Source: Parasphingorhabdus cellanae
GTDB lineage: Bacteria > Pseudomonadota > Alphaproteobacteria > Sphingomonadales > Sphingomonadaceae
Assembly: GCF_017498565.1 (NCBI RefSeq)
Contig: NZ_CP071794.1
Span: forward strand, 2,222,001-2,286,000
DNA length: 64,000 nt
Direction: 5' to 3'
Under the pieces are notes generated by a model, which saw only the letters and a program-made list of their open reading frames with translations, did not search any database and had not been told where the DNA came from. A program made the position numbers and the translations under genes. Of the stretch, positions 7,860-16,815 are shown piece after piece. The first letter of the stretch is position 1; each line of letters opens with the position of its first letter.

Positions 7860-10049
7860 ATGACTTACGAAACACTCACCGTCGATATTGACAGCGATGG
7901 CATTGCCCTTGTCACCATCGACCTTCCCGGCCAGTCGATGAACGTCTGGAATGAAGGCCTGATGACTGACTTCCCGAAATTCGTCGATGAACTGATTTCC
8001 AATGACGACATCAAAGGCGCCGTGATCACATCGGGCAAGAAATCCGGCTTCCTTGCCGGTGCCGATCTCAACATGCTCGGCTCTTCCAAGGCCGAAACCA
8101 TGAAAGAGGCATTTGATCAGGCTTGGCAACTCAACAGCGTGCTCCGCAAGATGGAAACCGGCGGTAATAGTGCGAAGGACCTTCTGAAAGGCAAAGCCCA
8201 CGCCAAGCCGGTTGCTTGCGCGCTTAACGGCCTCGCCCTCGGCGGCGGTCTCGAACTGGCGCTTGCTTGCCACTATCGCGTTTGCGCCGACAATCCGAAA
8301 CTGCAACTTGGCCTGCCCGAAGTGCAAGTTGGTCTGCTGCCCGGTGGCGGCGGAACCCAGCGTCTGCCGCGTCTTGCCGGTTTGCAAGCGGCTGGTATGG
8401 CGATCATGATGGGTCAGCCGATGAACCCGCAGGCTGCGCTCGCACAAAAGATTGTTGATGAAGTCGTTCCTGCTGACGAAGTCGTCGCCAAGGCGAAAGC
8501 GTGGGTCAAAGCCAATCCCAAAGCATCTGCGCCTTGGGACAAGAAGGGCTGGAAATTCCCCGGAGGCGCTGGTTCCATGGATCCCCGCGCCGTGCCGCTG
8601 TACCTCGGTTCGTCGGCCATGGCGCTGAAACAGAGCAAGGGCAATTACGAAGCGGTCAAGGCGATCCTGTCCTGTCTCTATGAAGGTTCGATGTTACCCA
8701 TCGACACCGCATTACGCGTCGAAAGCAAATATTTCACCAAACTGCTGAGCGGTCCGCAATCCAAGAACATGATCCGCACCTTGTTCGTGAATAAGCAGGC
8801 CGCCGAAAAAGGCGCCGCGCGTCCCAAGGACGTGCCGGCTTCCGACCTCAAAACTGTTGGCGTGCTGGGCGCAGGCCTGATGGGCTCGGGCATTACCCAT
8901 GTGACAGCCAAGGGCGGCATGAATGTCATCGTCCTCGACCGTAATATGGAAGAGGCACAGAAGGCGATCGATTATAGTCAGAAGATTGTCGACAAGGGCG
9001 TGAAGCGTGGCAAGATGAGCCAAGAAAAAGCCGATGCTTTCATGGCGCGGATCACCCCGACCGATAATTATGACGATCTGAAAGATGTCGACCTGATCAT
9101 CGAAGCGGTATTTGAACGCCCCGATGTCAAAGCCGACGTGATCAAGAAAACCGAAGCAGTCATCGGCAAGGATGTGGTTTTCGCATCCAACACCTCGACG
9201 CTTCCGATTACCGGTCTCGCGAAAAACAGCGAGCGTCCCGATCAGTTTATCGGCATGCACTTTTTCTCACCGGTTGAGAAAATGCCCCTGCTGGAAATCA
9301 TTCCCGGCGACGAAACCGGCGACAAGGCATTGGCCGTGGCGCTCGATTATAATGCCAAGATCCGCAAAACGCCGATTGTGGTCAAGGATGTGCGCGGTTT
9401 CTACACCAACCGTGTGTTCCCGCCTTATGCCAATGAGGCAATGCTGATGGTTGCCGAAGGCGTCAAACCCGCACTGATCGAAAATGCGGCCATTGCCATG
9501 GGCATGCCGATTGGCCCGCTCGCCATTGTCGATGAGACGACCCTGCAACTGGGTTACGACATCATGACGTCAACCAAGGAAGAAATGGGCGACACCTATG
9601 TTTCCAGCGGGACAGAGGATCTGATGGAATTGATGGTCAAGAAGATTGACCGTCGCGGACGCCGCTTTGGTGGTGGTTTCTACGAATATAGCGATGATGG
9701 TTCCAAGAAATTATGGCCTGGTCTCAGCGAGCATTTCCCGCTGGCAGAAGAACAGCCCGATGTTGAGGAAGTCAAACAGCGGTTAATGTACATCCAGCTG
9801 ATCGCGACGGCCCAATGTTTCCACGAGGGCGTTGTGTCCGATCCGCAATCTGCTGATCTCGGCGCGATCTTCGGTTGGGGCTTTGCGCCATGGACCGGCG
9901 GCCCGATGAGCCATATCGATACGATGGGCGTCGATAATTTCGTGCGCACCGCCGACAATATGGCCCAGAAATATGGCGAGCGGTTCAAACCGCCGATGAG
10001 CTTCCGCGAAAAAGCGGATGCGGGTGAGAGCTTTTACAAAGCGGCCTAA
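7860..10049 (+). CDS. 3-hydroxyacyl-CoA dehydrogenase / enoyl-CoA hydratase (FadB/FadJ type)
   Basis: A 729-aa two-part enzyme. Residues 1-190 form an enoyl-CoA hydratase domain (ITSGKKSGFLAGADL, GLALGGGLELALACHYR). The NAD-binding 3-hydroxyacyl-CoA dehydrogenase domain starts at VGVLGAGLMGSGI near 333, and the C-terminal domain includes GIHFFSP-like MHFFSPVEKMPL. It converts enoyl-CoA to 3-ketoacyl-CoA, which the upstream thiolase cleaves. Its SD (AGGAGA, 7847-7852) overlaps the edge of the preceding palindromic repeat. Confidence 0.93.
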   Translation: MTYETLTVDIDSDGIALVTIDLPGQSMNVWNEGLMTDFPKFVDELISNDDIKGAVITSGKKSGFLAGADLNMLGSSKAETMKEAFDQAWQLNSVLRKMETGGNSAKDLLKGKAHAKPVACALNGLALGGGLELALACHYRVCADNPKLQLGLPEVQVGLLPGGGGTQRLPRLAGLQAAGMAIMMGQPMNPQAALAQKIVDEVVPADEVVAKAKAWVKANPKASAPWDKKGWKFPGGAGSMDPRAVPLYLGSSAMALKQSKGNYEAVKAILSCLYEGSMLPIDTALRVESKYFTKLLSGPQSKNMIRTLFVNKQAAEKGAARPKDVPASDLKTVGVLGAGLMGSGITHVTAKGGMNVIVLDRNMEEAQKAIDYSQKIVDKGVKRGKMSQEKADAFMARITPTDNYDDLKDVDLIIEAVFERPDVKADVIKKTEAVIGKDVVFASNTSTLPITGLAKNSERPDQFIGMHFFSPVEKMPLLEIIPGDETGDKALAVALDYNAKIRKTPIVVKDVRGFYTNRVFPPYANEAMLMVAEGVKPALIENAAIAMGMPIGPLAIVDETTLQLGYDIMTSTKEEMGDTYVSSGTEDLMELMVKKIDRRGRRFGGGFYEYSDDGSKKLWPGLSEHFPLAEEQPDVEEVKQRLMYIQLIATAQCFHEGVVSDPQSADLGAIFGWGFAPWTGGPMSHIDTMGVDNFVRTADNMAQKYGERFKPPMSFREKADAGESFYKAA

Positions 10050-10073
10050 ACGTCGTCGATAATCACGAGTATT

Positions 10074-10222
10074 GTGCCCCCGCGCAGGCGGGGGCCCATC
10101 TCCTATATTACCATCTTGAACCGCCGGTAAAAGTACAGCGCGATATTCGATTTATCGCCTGCCTTATCTGATTGCTTTGTAACGCACCCTTGGGAGATAG
10201 GCTCCCGCCTGCGCGGGAGCAC
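10074..10222. repeat. Paired GC-rich palindromes (family A, copy 2)
   Basis: GTGCCCCCGCGCAGGCGGGG opens the element and GCTCCCGCCTGCGCGGGAGC closes it. The flanking CCATCTCCT and GGGAGATAGG are near-inverted, so the whole 149 bp can fold as one large stem. It fills most of the gap between the FadB-like and AtuA-like genes. Confidence 0.8.
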
Positions 10223-10314
10223 AAAGGCGGATATTTTTAAGCGTCCATACCCATCAATAACGGGTTGATAAGTGACGCGACTTGACCCAAGCTGGTTTCA
10301 GGAGAGACCAGTAT

Positions 10315-12153
10315 ATGACGGCTGACAAAATCATTCGCATCGGCGGGGCCAGCGGCTTCTGGGGCGAATCCGATATGGCGGTGCCGCAATTTTTGCAGGC
10401 GGCGGAAAACGGGCAAAAGCTAGACTATATTGTTTTCGATTATCTCGCCGAAATTACCATGTCGATCATGGCGCGGGCGCGGGCGCGGGCCAAAAATCCC
10501 GACATGGGCTATGCGACCGATTTTGTCGCTGCGGTGATCAAGCCACATATTGGTGCCATCGCGAAACAGGGCATCAAGTTGATCTCCAACGCCGGCGGGA
10601 CCAATCCCGTCGCTTGTGCGGCGGCTGTTGGCGCTGTCATTGCCGAGGCCGGGCTCGATCTGAAAGTCGCGGTTATTACCGGCGATGATCTCACGTCTCG
10701 CGCAGCCGATTTTGCGGACGCCCGTGAGATGTTTTCAGGCGAAGCTTTTCCCGCTCCGGAAAATATTGCCAGCATCAATGCCTATTTGGGCGCCTTCCCA
10801 ATCGCTACCGCCCTCAATCAGGGGGCCGATATTGTCATCACCGGCCGCTGCGTTGACAGCGCCGTTACACTTGGCGCCTGCATCCATGAATTTGGCTGGA
10901 GCGCGGATGATCTCAACCAGCTATCCGGTGCCAGCTTGGCCGGACATATATTGGAATGCGGGCCACAAGCAACCGGTGGCAATTTCACCGACTGGGAAAG
11001 CGTGGCGGGCAGTATGGACAATGCCGGCTATCCGATTGCGGAAATTGCCGCCGATGGCAGCTTCATTGCGACCAAGCCGGAAAGCACGGGCGGGATCGTC
11101 AATATCGGCACGATCGGCGAGCAGATGCTCTATGAAATTGGCGATCCGCAAGCCTATATGCTGCCAGACGTCATCTGTGATTTCAGCGCCGTGGCACTGG
11201 AACAGGTCAGCGAGGACCGCGTATCGGTTACCGGCGCACGCGGCCACGCAGCGCCTGATAGGTATAAGACCTGCGCCACCTATTCCGATGGCTGGAAGAT
11301 GGTCGCGCCGTTTTTCTTCATCGGCATGGACGCGAAAAAAAAGGCAGAGAGTTTTGCCGCCAATGCCCTGAAGCGCACGCGAGCGAAATTACGCGCCTCC
11401 AATGCTGGTGATTTTGATGAGGTGCTGATCGAAACACTGGGCGATGACAGCCATTTCGGGGCCTTTGGGCAGGCAGCTGAAACCCGTGAGCTGGTATTGA
11501 AAATCGGCGTCAAACATCGCGATCCCAAAGCGACCATGTTGCTGCTCAAAGAAGCAACCGGCATGGGCCTCGCGACGCCGCCGGGACTGGCGCTGTTCGC
11601 TGGTGGGAGACCCAAGCCCTCACCGGTGGTGCGGTTATTTTCGCTGCTGGTGCCAAAATCGGAAGCATCGATTTCGGTGACGGTTGGCAATGATGGTCAG
11701 GAATTTACCGAAACCAAAGGCACGACATTTGACGCTGCGGGGATCCAGCGACCAGACCCGCCTGCTCTGCCCGTTGGTGACGGACCCATGACACAAGTGC
11801 CGCTGATCGACCTCGCCTGGGGCCGGTCCGGAGACAAAGGTGACAAATCCAATATCGGCATTTTGCCGCGCGACAAGAGCTATGCGCCCTATATCTGGGC
11901 AGCGCTCGGCGAGGACATCGTGCGGGAACGCTTTGCCCATTTCCTGACGCAGCCCGATGATCCGGCCAGCGTGGAGCGTTTCTACATGCCCGGCACCGGC
12001 GCGATCAACTTCCTCCTCCATGATATTTTGGGCGGCGGCGGGGTTGCATCCATGCGCAATGATCCGCAGGGTAAAAGCTATGCCCAGATCCTGCTCGCCG
12101 CTCCCGTTTCCATACCGCAATCACTCCAGTCCTCTTTGGCTAAGGCGCTCTGA
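10315..12153 (+). CDS. AtuA-like protein (DUF1446 plus AtuA ferredoxin-like domain)
   Basis: A 612-aa protein from the ATG at 10315, preceded by AGGAGAG; an earlier in-frame start at 10282 is less likely. The first 450 residues (IIRIGGASGFWGESDMAV, NAGGTNPVACAAAV) are a DUF1446 domain as in AtuA of Pseudomonas citronellol/geraniol catabolism. The last 100 (LAWGRSGDKGDKSNIGIL) are the AtuA-like ferredoxin-fold domain. AtuA is needed for acyclic terpene use, but its reaction has not, to my knowledge, been shown. The carboxylase beta subunit follows after 2 nt, as in atu-type clusters. Confidence 0.85.
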   Translation: MTADKIIRIGGASGFWGESDMAVPQFLQAAENGQKLDYIVFDYLAEITMSIMARARARAKNPDMGYATDFVAAVIKPHIGAIAKQGIKLISNAGGTNPVACAAAVGAVIAEAGLDLKVAVITGDDLTSRAADFADAREMFSGEAFPAPENIASINAYLGAFPIATALNQGADIVITGRCVDSAVTLGACIHEFGWSADDLNQLSGASLAGHILECGPQATGGNFTDWESVAGSMDNAGYPIAEIAADGSFIATKPESTGGIVNIGTIGEQMLYEIGDPQAYMLPDVICDFSAVALEQVSEDRVSVTGARGHAAPDRYKTCATYSDGWKMVAPFFFIGMDAKKKAESFAANALKRTRAKLRASNAGDFDEVLIETLGDDSHFGAFGQAAETRELVLKIGVKHRDPKATMLLLKEATGMGLATPPGLALFAGGRPKPSPVVRLFSLLVPKSEASISVTVGNDGQEFTETKGTTFDAAGIQRPDPPALPVGDGPMTQVPLIDLAWGRSGDKGDKSNIGILPRDKSYAPYIWAALGEDIVRERFAHFLTQPDDPASVERFYMPGTGAINFLLHDILGGGGVASMRNDPQGKSYAQILLAAPVSIPQSLQSSLAKAL

Positions 12154-12155
12154 CT

Positions 12156-13778
12156 ATGCCCCAGTTTAAATCGAAAATATCCACCAGCTCCGACAGCTTT
12201 GCCCAGAACCGCAAGGATATGCTAACGCTGATCGAGCATCTGCGTAGTCTGGAGAAGCGGGCTGTTGAAGCATCAGAGAAACGCCGCCCGACTTTTGAAA
12301 AACGCGGCCAGCTGACCCCGCATGAGCGGCTGACGCGCTTACTCGACCCCGGCATGCCGTTTTTGCGGCTGTATAATATGGCCAATTATCTCGTCGAAGA
12401 TGATAATCCCGACACCAGCATTCCGGGCGGCAGCGTGATCCTTGGCATCGGCTTTGTCAAAGGCGTCCGCTGCATGATCTGGGTCGATGACAGTGGCATT
12501 CGCGCGGGCGCCGCAACAACGGGTGGCTGGGATGCCAGTAAGGGCGCCCAGAAAATGGCGCAGGAACTGAAGCTGCCCTTCATCCACCTGGTTGAAAGCG
12601 CGGGCGCAAACCTGATGGAGTACAAAGTCGAGCTATGGGCCTATGGCGGGATGCTGTTCCGCAACCTCGCCTGGCTGAGCGCAGCGGGCATTCCCACAAT
12701 GGTCGTTTTGCACGGTCCGTCGACCGCAGGCGGCGCCTATATGCCCGGCATGTCCGACTATGTCATCGGCGTGCGCGACAATGGTATGGCGGCGCTGGGT
12801 GGCGCGGCGCTGGTTCATGCGGCGACCGGCGAAGTGGCCGATGATCGCGAACTGGGCGGAACCGAAATGCATGCGAGCACCACCGGCAGTGTCGAATATC
12901 TCGCGGATGATGATGCGCACGGTATCGAGATTGCCCGCGATACAATGGGGCGGATTGACTGGAACAAGAACACCGCACCGATCCGGCAGAACGACTATGC
13001 CGAACCCGTTTATGATATCGACGAAATTGCGGGCATCGTGCCGACGGACTATACCATTCCCTATGATGTCCGCGAAGTCGCGGCGCGGATTGTCGATGGA
13101 TCGGACTTTGAGGAATTCAAAAGCCGCTATGGCCCCGGCACCGTCTGCATGCAGGCGAGCATCATGGGCCATGCGGTCGGACTGATCGGCAATAACGGCC
13201 CCTTCGATCCGGAAGCGGCGGCCAAGGCGACGCACTTCTTCCAGCTATGTGACCAGTCCGAACTGCCGATCATCTTCCTGAACAATACTACTGGCTATAT
13301 TGTCGGCAAAGAGTCCGAGCATAAGGGCATGATCAAGCTGGGCAGCAAGATGATCCAGGCCGTGTCCAATGTCCGCGTGCCGAAATTGTCGCTCTATATC
13401 GGTGCCAGCTTCGGTGCCGGCAATTACGGCATGAGCGGCGTCGCTTTTGAACCGGATTTCCTGTTCTCATGGCCCAATGCGAAAACCGGTGTGATGGCAG
13501 GCGCCTCGGCCGCCAATACCATGAGCCATGTCGCGAAGGTGCAGGCCCAGCGTAAAGGCGTGGAACCGGATGAAGAAGCCATTGCCAAACAGAACCAGCG
13601 CATCCGGGATATTTTCGAAGCGCAGGAAAGCGCTTTCTTCACATCCGGCCGTGTGCTTGATAACGGTGTGATTGACCCGCGAGACACCCGCAAGGTGCTC
13701 GGCTTTGCGCTGGAGACAATATTTGAGTCGCAGAACCGCACGCTGCACCCCAATGCTTTCGGAGTGGCGCGGATATGA
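12156..13778 (+). CDS. Acyl-CoA carboxylase carboxyltransferase subunit (geranyl-/methylcrotonyl-CoA type)
   Basis: A 540-aa biotin-dependent carboxyltransferase that moves the carboxyl group from biotin to an acyl-CoA. N- and C-terminal crotonase-like halves are visible (GPSTAGGAYMPGMSD and GASFGAGNYGMSG). LGGTEMHASTTGSVEYLA looks more like AtuC (geranyl-CoA carboxylase) than LiuB (methylcrotonyl-CoA), judged from memory. The neighbouring AtuA-like protein supports this. The biotin-carrying partner is encoded at 14800. The substrate is inferred; both C5 and C10 branched enoyl-CoAs are possible. Confidence 0.88.
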   Translation: MPQFKSKISTSSDSFAQNRKDMLTLIEHLRSLEKRAVEASEKRRPTFEKRGQLTPHERLTRLLDPGMPFLRLYNMANYLVEDDNPDTSIPGGSVILGIGFVKGVRCMIWVDDSGIRAGAATTGGWDASKGAQKMAQELKLPFIHLVESAGANLMEYKVELWAYGGMLFRNLAWLSAAGIPTMVVLHGPSTAGGAYMPGMSDYVIGVRDNGMAALGGAALVHAATGEVADDRELGGTEMHASTTGSVEYLADDDAHGIEIARDTMGRIDWNKNTAPIRQNDYAEPVYDIDEIAGIVPTDYTIPYDVREVAARIVDGSDFEEFKSRYGPGTVCMQASIMGHAVGLIGNNGPFDPEAAAKATHFFQLCDQSELPIIFLNNTTGYIVGKESEHKGMIKLGSKMIQAVSNVRVPKLSLYIGASFGAGNYGMSGVAFEPDFLFSWPNAKTGVMAGASAANTMSHVAKVQAQRKGVEPDEEAIAKQNQRIRDIFEAQESAFFTSGRVLDNGVIDPRDTRKVLGFALETIFESQNRTLHPNAFGVARI

Positions 13779-13800
13779 TTTTTTCTACTCAACGTTTTTT

Positions 13801-13887
13801 GTTCCCCCGCGAAGGCGGGGGTCCATCTCCCGCCGTTGTGGCTGACCGGATAGCAGGAGATGGGCTCCTGCCTGCGCAGGAGCACAC
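13801..13887. repeat. Paired GC-rich palindromes (family A, copy 3)
   Basis: The left half is TTCCCCCGCGAAGGCGGGGG followed by TCCATCTCCCG. The right half is AGGAGATGGGCTCCTGCCTG followed by CGCAGGAGCACA. CCATCTCC and GGAGATGG are inverted, so the halves can pair as in copy 2. AGGAG at the right edge is 8 bp from the next ATG and serves as its SD. Confidence 0.8.
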
Positions 13888-13890
13888 AGC

Positions 13891-14703
13891 ATGACGAACC
13901 TCCCTAAAACAAACACTCTCGAACTAAAACTCCAGCAGGGTTGGCTCACCATCTGGTTCAACCAGCCGGACAATCGCAATGCCCTGAGCGACGCCTTGGT
14001 GGCAGACTTAGCCACTGTATTAAAAGGCGTTCGCGATGACCGAACGGTCAGGGGCATCACCTTGCGTGGACGCGGCGGGGTGTTTTGTGCCGGTGCGGAT
14101 TTGAAAAATTTCAAAGAGAATTTTCAGGCAAGTGGCGACCGCGACGCAACCATCACCATGTCGATGGGCGCTGCCGAAATATTCGACTTGGTCAATACCG
14201 CACCACAAGTGGTCATCGTCCTGATCGAGGGCGCAGCCATGGCGGGCGGCTTTGGCCTGTCCTGCTGCGCCGACGTGGTCATCTGCGAATCCGGTGCGCG
14301 TTTTGCGATGACCGAGACCGCGATCGGGGTGACCCCGGCACAGATATCGCCTTTCGTTATTCAAAAGCTTGGCTATGCCACCGGCCGCCGGTTGATGCTG
14401 ACCGCTGCGCGCTTCGACGGCACGCAGGCGCATGAACTTGGCTTTGCCGATTTCATTTCGGATGATGTTCCCGGGCTTGAAGCCATCGAGATGCAGCTCA
14501 GGAAACAGGTGCTGGGTGCTGCACCGGGCGCTGTGGCCGCAACCAAGGAACTGCTTGGCCAGATCGCGGGCAAACCACGCGAAGAGGTCATCCGCCTCGC
14601 CGCCGAGAATTTTGCCGACCGAATGGTCAGCGACGAAGCCAAAGAGGGCGTCGCCTCCTTCTTTGAAAAGCGCAAACCCAATTGGGTCGTGAAGCCGGAA
14701 TGA
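13891..14703 (+). CDS. Enoyl-CoA hydratase/isomerase (glutaconyl-CoA hydratase-like, AtuE/LiuC position)
   Basis: A 270-aa crotonase-fold protein. The oxyanion-hole segments are GVFCAGADLKNF near 68 and EGAAMAGGFGLSCCADVVIC near 115. It lies between the two carboxylase subunit genes, the place of the 3-methylglutaconyl-CoA or isohexenylglutaconyl-CoA hydratase in liu and atu operons. That position suggests it hydrates the carboxylation product. No adjacent HMG-CoA lyase-type gene was seen, so the closing lyase step must be encoded elsewhere or differ. Confidence 0.82.
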   Translation: MTNLPKTNTLELKLQQGWLTIWFNQPDNRNALSDALVADLATVLKGVRDDRTVRGITLRGRGGVFCAGADLKNFKENFQASGDRDATITMSMGAAEIFDLVNTAPQVVIVLIEGAAMAGGFGLSCCADVVICESGARFAMTETAIGVTPAQISPFVIQKLGYATGRRLMLTAARFDGTQAHELGFADFISDDVPGLEAIEMQLRKQVLGAAPGAVAATKELLGQIAGKPREEVIRLAAENFADRMVSDEAKEGVASFFEKRKPNWVVKPE

Positions 14704-14720
14704 TAAACCAACACCACCTC

Positions 14721-14792
14721 GTCATCCTGAACTTGGTTCAGGATTCAATACCCAGTGATCGAGAGGAGATCCTGAAATAAATTCAGGATGAC
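14721..14792. repeat. Paired palindromes (family B)
   Basis: GTCATCCTGAACTTGGTTCAGGAT (14721-14744) and ATCCTGAAATAAATTCAGGATGAC (14769-14792) form two hairpins whose outer ends are also inverted copies of each other. It lies between the hydratase and biotin carboxylase genes and differs in sequence from the family A elements. Confidence 0.75.
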
Positions 14793-14799
14793 GAATATC

Positions 14800-16815
14800 A
14801 TGAGCAAACACATATCTACCCTCCTTGTTGCCAATCGCGGCGAAATTGCCTGCCGGGTCATGCGCACCGCCAAAGCGCAGGGCATTAGAACTGTTGCGGT
14901 CTATTCCGATGCCGATGCCAATGCACCCCATGTTCATATGGCCGATGACGCGGTGCGCATTGGTCCTGCGCCGGTCAATGAATCCTATCTTATGATCGAC
15001 ACCATCATTCAGGCCGCCAAGGACAGCGGCGCGGACGCCATCCATCCCGGCTATGGCTTCCTGTCGGAAAATGCCGCTTTCTCGCAAGCCTGTGCCGATG
15101 CCAATATCATCTTTGTTGGGCCACCGGAAAAAGCCATTGATGTCATGGGTGACAAGGCACGATCCAAGCGCGCAATGATTGCGGCCGGTGTGCCTTGCGT
15201 CCCTGGCTATCAGGATGATGATCAATCCGATGCCACATTGGTTGCCGAAGCCGAGAAAATCGGGGTGCCGCTGATGGTCAAGGCGGCCGCAGGCGGTGGT
15301 GGACGCGGTATGCGGCTGGTTCACGATCAGGCAGAGGTGCCCAATGCGATCAAGCTGGCGCGATCGGAAGCGGAAAATGCCTTTGGCAATGGCGAGCTGA
15401 TTCTGGAAAAAGCGATCATCAAACCCCGCCATGTCGAGATTCAGGTTTTTGCCGACAGTCATGGCAACACCATCCATCTGGGTGAGCGCGATTGCTCGGT
15501 CCAGCGGCGGCACCAAAAAGTCATTGAAGAAGCGCCCTGCCCAGTCATGACCGAAGAACTGCGCGCCGAAATGGGTGTTGCGGCCGTGGAAGCGGCGCGA
15601 GCAGTGGATTATCGCGGCGCGGGGACTGTGGAATTTCTGCTCGATCAATCCGGCAGTTTCTACTTTCTCGAAATGAACACGCGGCTGCAGGTTGAGCATC
15701 CTGTAACCGAGGAGATAACCGGTCTTGATCTGGTTGCCTTGCAATTGAAAGTTGCCCAAGGCGAGCCGCTGGATATTGCGCAGGATGATGTCACTCTCAC
15801 CGGTCATGCCATGGAAGTACGGCTCTATGCCGAAGACCCGGCCGATGATTTTCTGCCCAGCACCGGCCATATTGATCTCTGGAAACCGTCGGCCAATGCG
15901 CGCATCGACAGCGGCATCGCTACGGGCGGCGAGGTTTCGCCCTTCTACGACAGCATGGTCGCCAAAATCATCACCCATGGTGCCACCCGTGAAGACGCCC
16001 GGCGGCAGATGGCAAAGGCACTGGCCGAGACCGCCCTGTTCGGTCCGAAAACCAACCGTGACTTCCTGATCGACGCGCTCGGCAAACAGGATTTTGCCGA
16101 CGGTCAGGCAACCACCGCTTTCATTGCCGAGAATTATGGCGAAGAGGGTGTTGATCTGGGCGCGCATGATTATACGACATTTGCCATTGCCGCCGTGCTC
16201 CAGCACAAATTGCGTCAGCAGGCGGCGCATAAACTGGCGCTCAACGTCAATCCAGAAATGCTCGATTGGTCGAGCACTGCGGATCTGAAAACCGTCACCC
16301 AATATGCGAAACTGGCGGAAGCGACCGAGACGGATGGCATCATCCACGTCCATGTTCGCCAGCCCGGCCATTATCATGTGGATGGCGCAGGACAGGAAGC
16401 GCAGGTGGAGTTGCTCTCCATAACCGGAGATACAGCGAAACTGCTGGTCGACGGCCGGACGGTCGAAGCGATTTTTCATGCCGATGGTCGCCACCTGCAC
16501 CTGGCCTTGCCGGACCGGTCCCTGTCGGTCACCGACATGACCGGCCTCAGCGCCATGGAGGATATGGCCGGCGGCGGCACCGTGGTTGCCCCGATGCACG
16601 GCCTATTACTTGAGATACTCGTCGAGCAGGGCGCGGCTGTGTCAAAAGGTGACAAGCTTGCAGTGCTGGAGGCGATGAAAATGCAGCATGAAATATTGGC
16701 GGAAATCGATGGGACTGTTGAAACTGTCGCCGCTGCCGCCGGAAACCAGATTGCGGCCGATGACCTGATCATGGAAATTACCGCTGATGAGGTGAGTGAA
16801 GAGGACGACGCGTAA
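14800..16815 (+). CDS. Acyl-CoA carboxylase biotin-carrying subunit (biotin carboxylase + BCCP)
   Basis: A 671-aa protein from ATG 14800; an ATG at 14788 lies inside the palindromic repeat and is rejected. Domains in order: biotin carboxylase N-terminal domain (LLVANRGEIACRVMRTA), ATP-grasp with KAAAGGGGRGMRLV near 165, the C-terminal biotin carboxylase domain (MNTRLQVEHPVTE near 290), a linker, and a biotinyl domain with LEAMKMQHE, whose Lys carries biotin, near 620. It carboxylates biotin for the carboxyltransferase at 12156. Its stop overlaps the next start (TAATG). Confidence 0.92.
   Translation: MSKHISTLLVANRGEIACRVMRTAKAQGIRTVAVYSDADANAPHVHMADDAVRIGPAPVNESYLMIDTIIQAAKDSGADAIHPGYGFLSENAAFSQACADANIIFVGPPEKAIDVMGDKARSKRAMIAAGVPCVPGYQDDDQSDATLVAEAEKIGVPLMVKAAAGGGGRGMRLVHDQAEVPNAIKLARSEAENAFGNGELILEKAIIKPRHVEIQVFADSHGNTIHLGERDCSVQRRHQKVIEEAPCPVMTEELRAEMGVAAVEAARAVDYRGAGTVEFLLDQSGSFYFLEMNTRLQVEHPVTEEITGLDLVALQLKVAQGEPLDIAQDDVTLTGHAMEVRLYAEDPADDFLPSTGHIDLWKPSANARIDSGIATGGEVSPFYDSMVAKIITHGATREDARRQMAKALAETALFGPKTNRDFLIDALGKQDFADGQATTAFIAENYGEEGVDLGAHDYTTFAIAAVLQHKLRQQAAHKLALNVNPEMLDWSSTADLKTVTQYAKLAEATETDGIIHVHVRQPGHYHVDGAGQEAQVELLSITGDTAKLLVDGRTVEAIFHADGRHLHLALPDRSLSVTDMTGLSAMEDMAGGGTVVAPMHGLLLEILVEQGAAVSKGDKLAVLEAMKMQHEILAEIDGTVETVAAAAGNQIAADDLIMEITADEVSEEDDA

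Noticed and set aside
14788..14802. ATG 14788 as start of the biotin carboxylase gene
   Set aside because: It lies inside the palindromic repeat. ATG 14800 fits the family N-terminus better.
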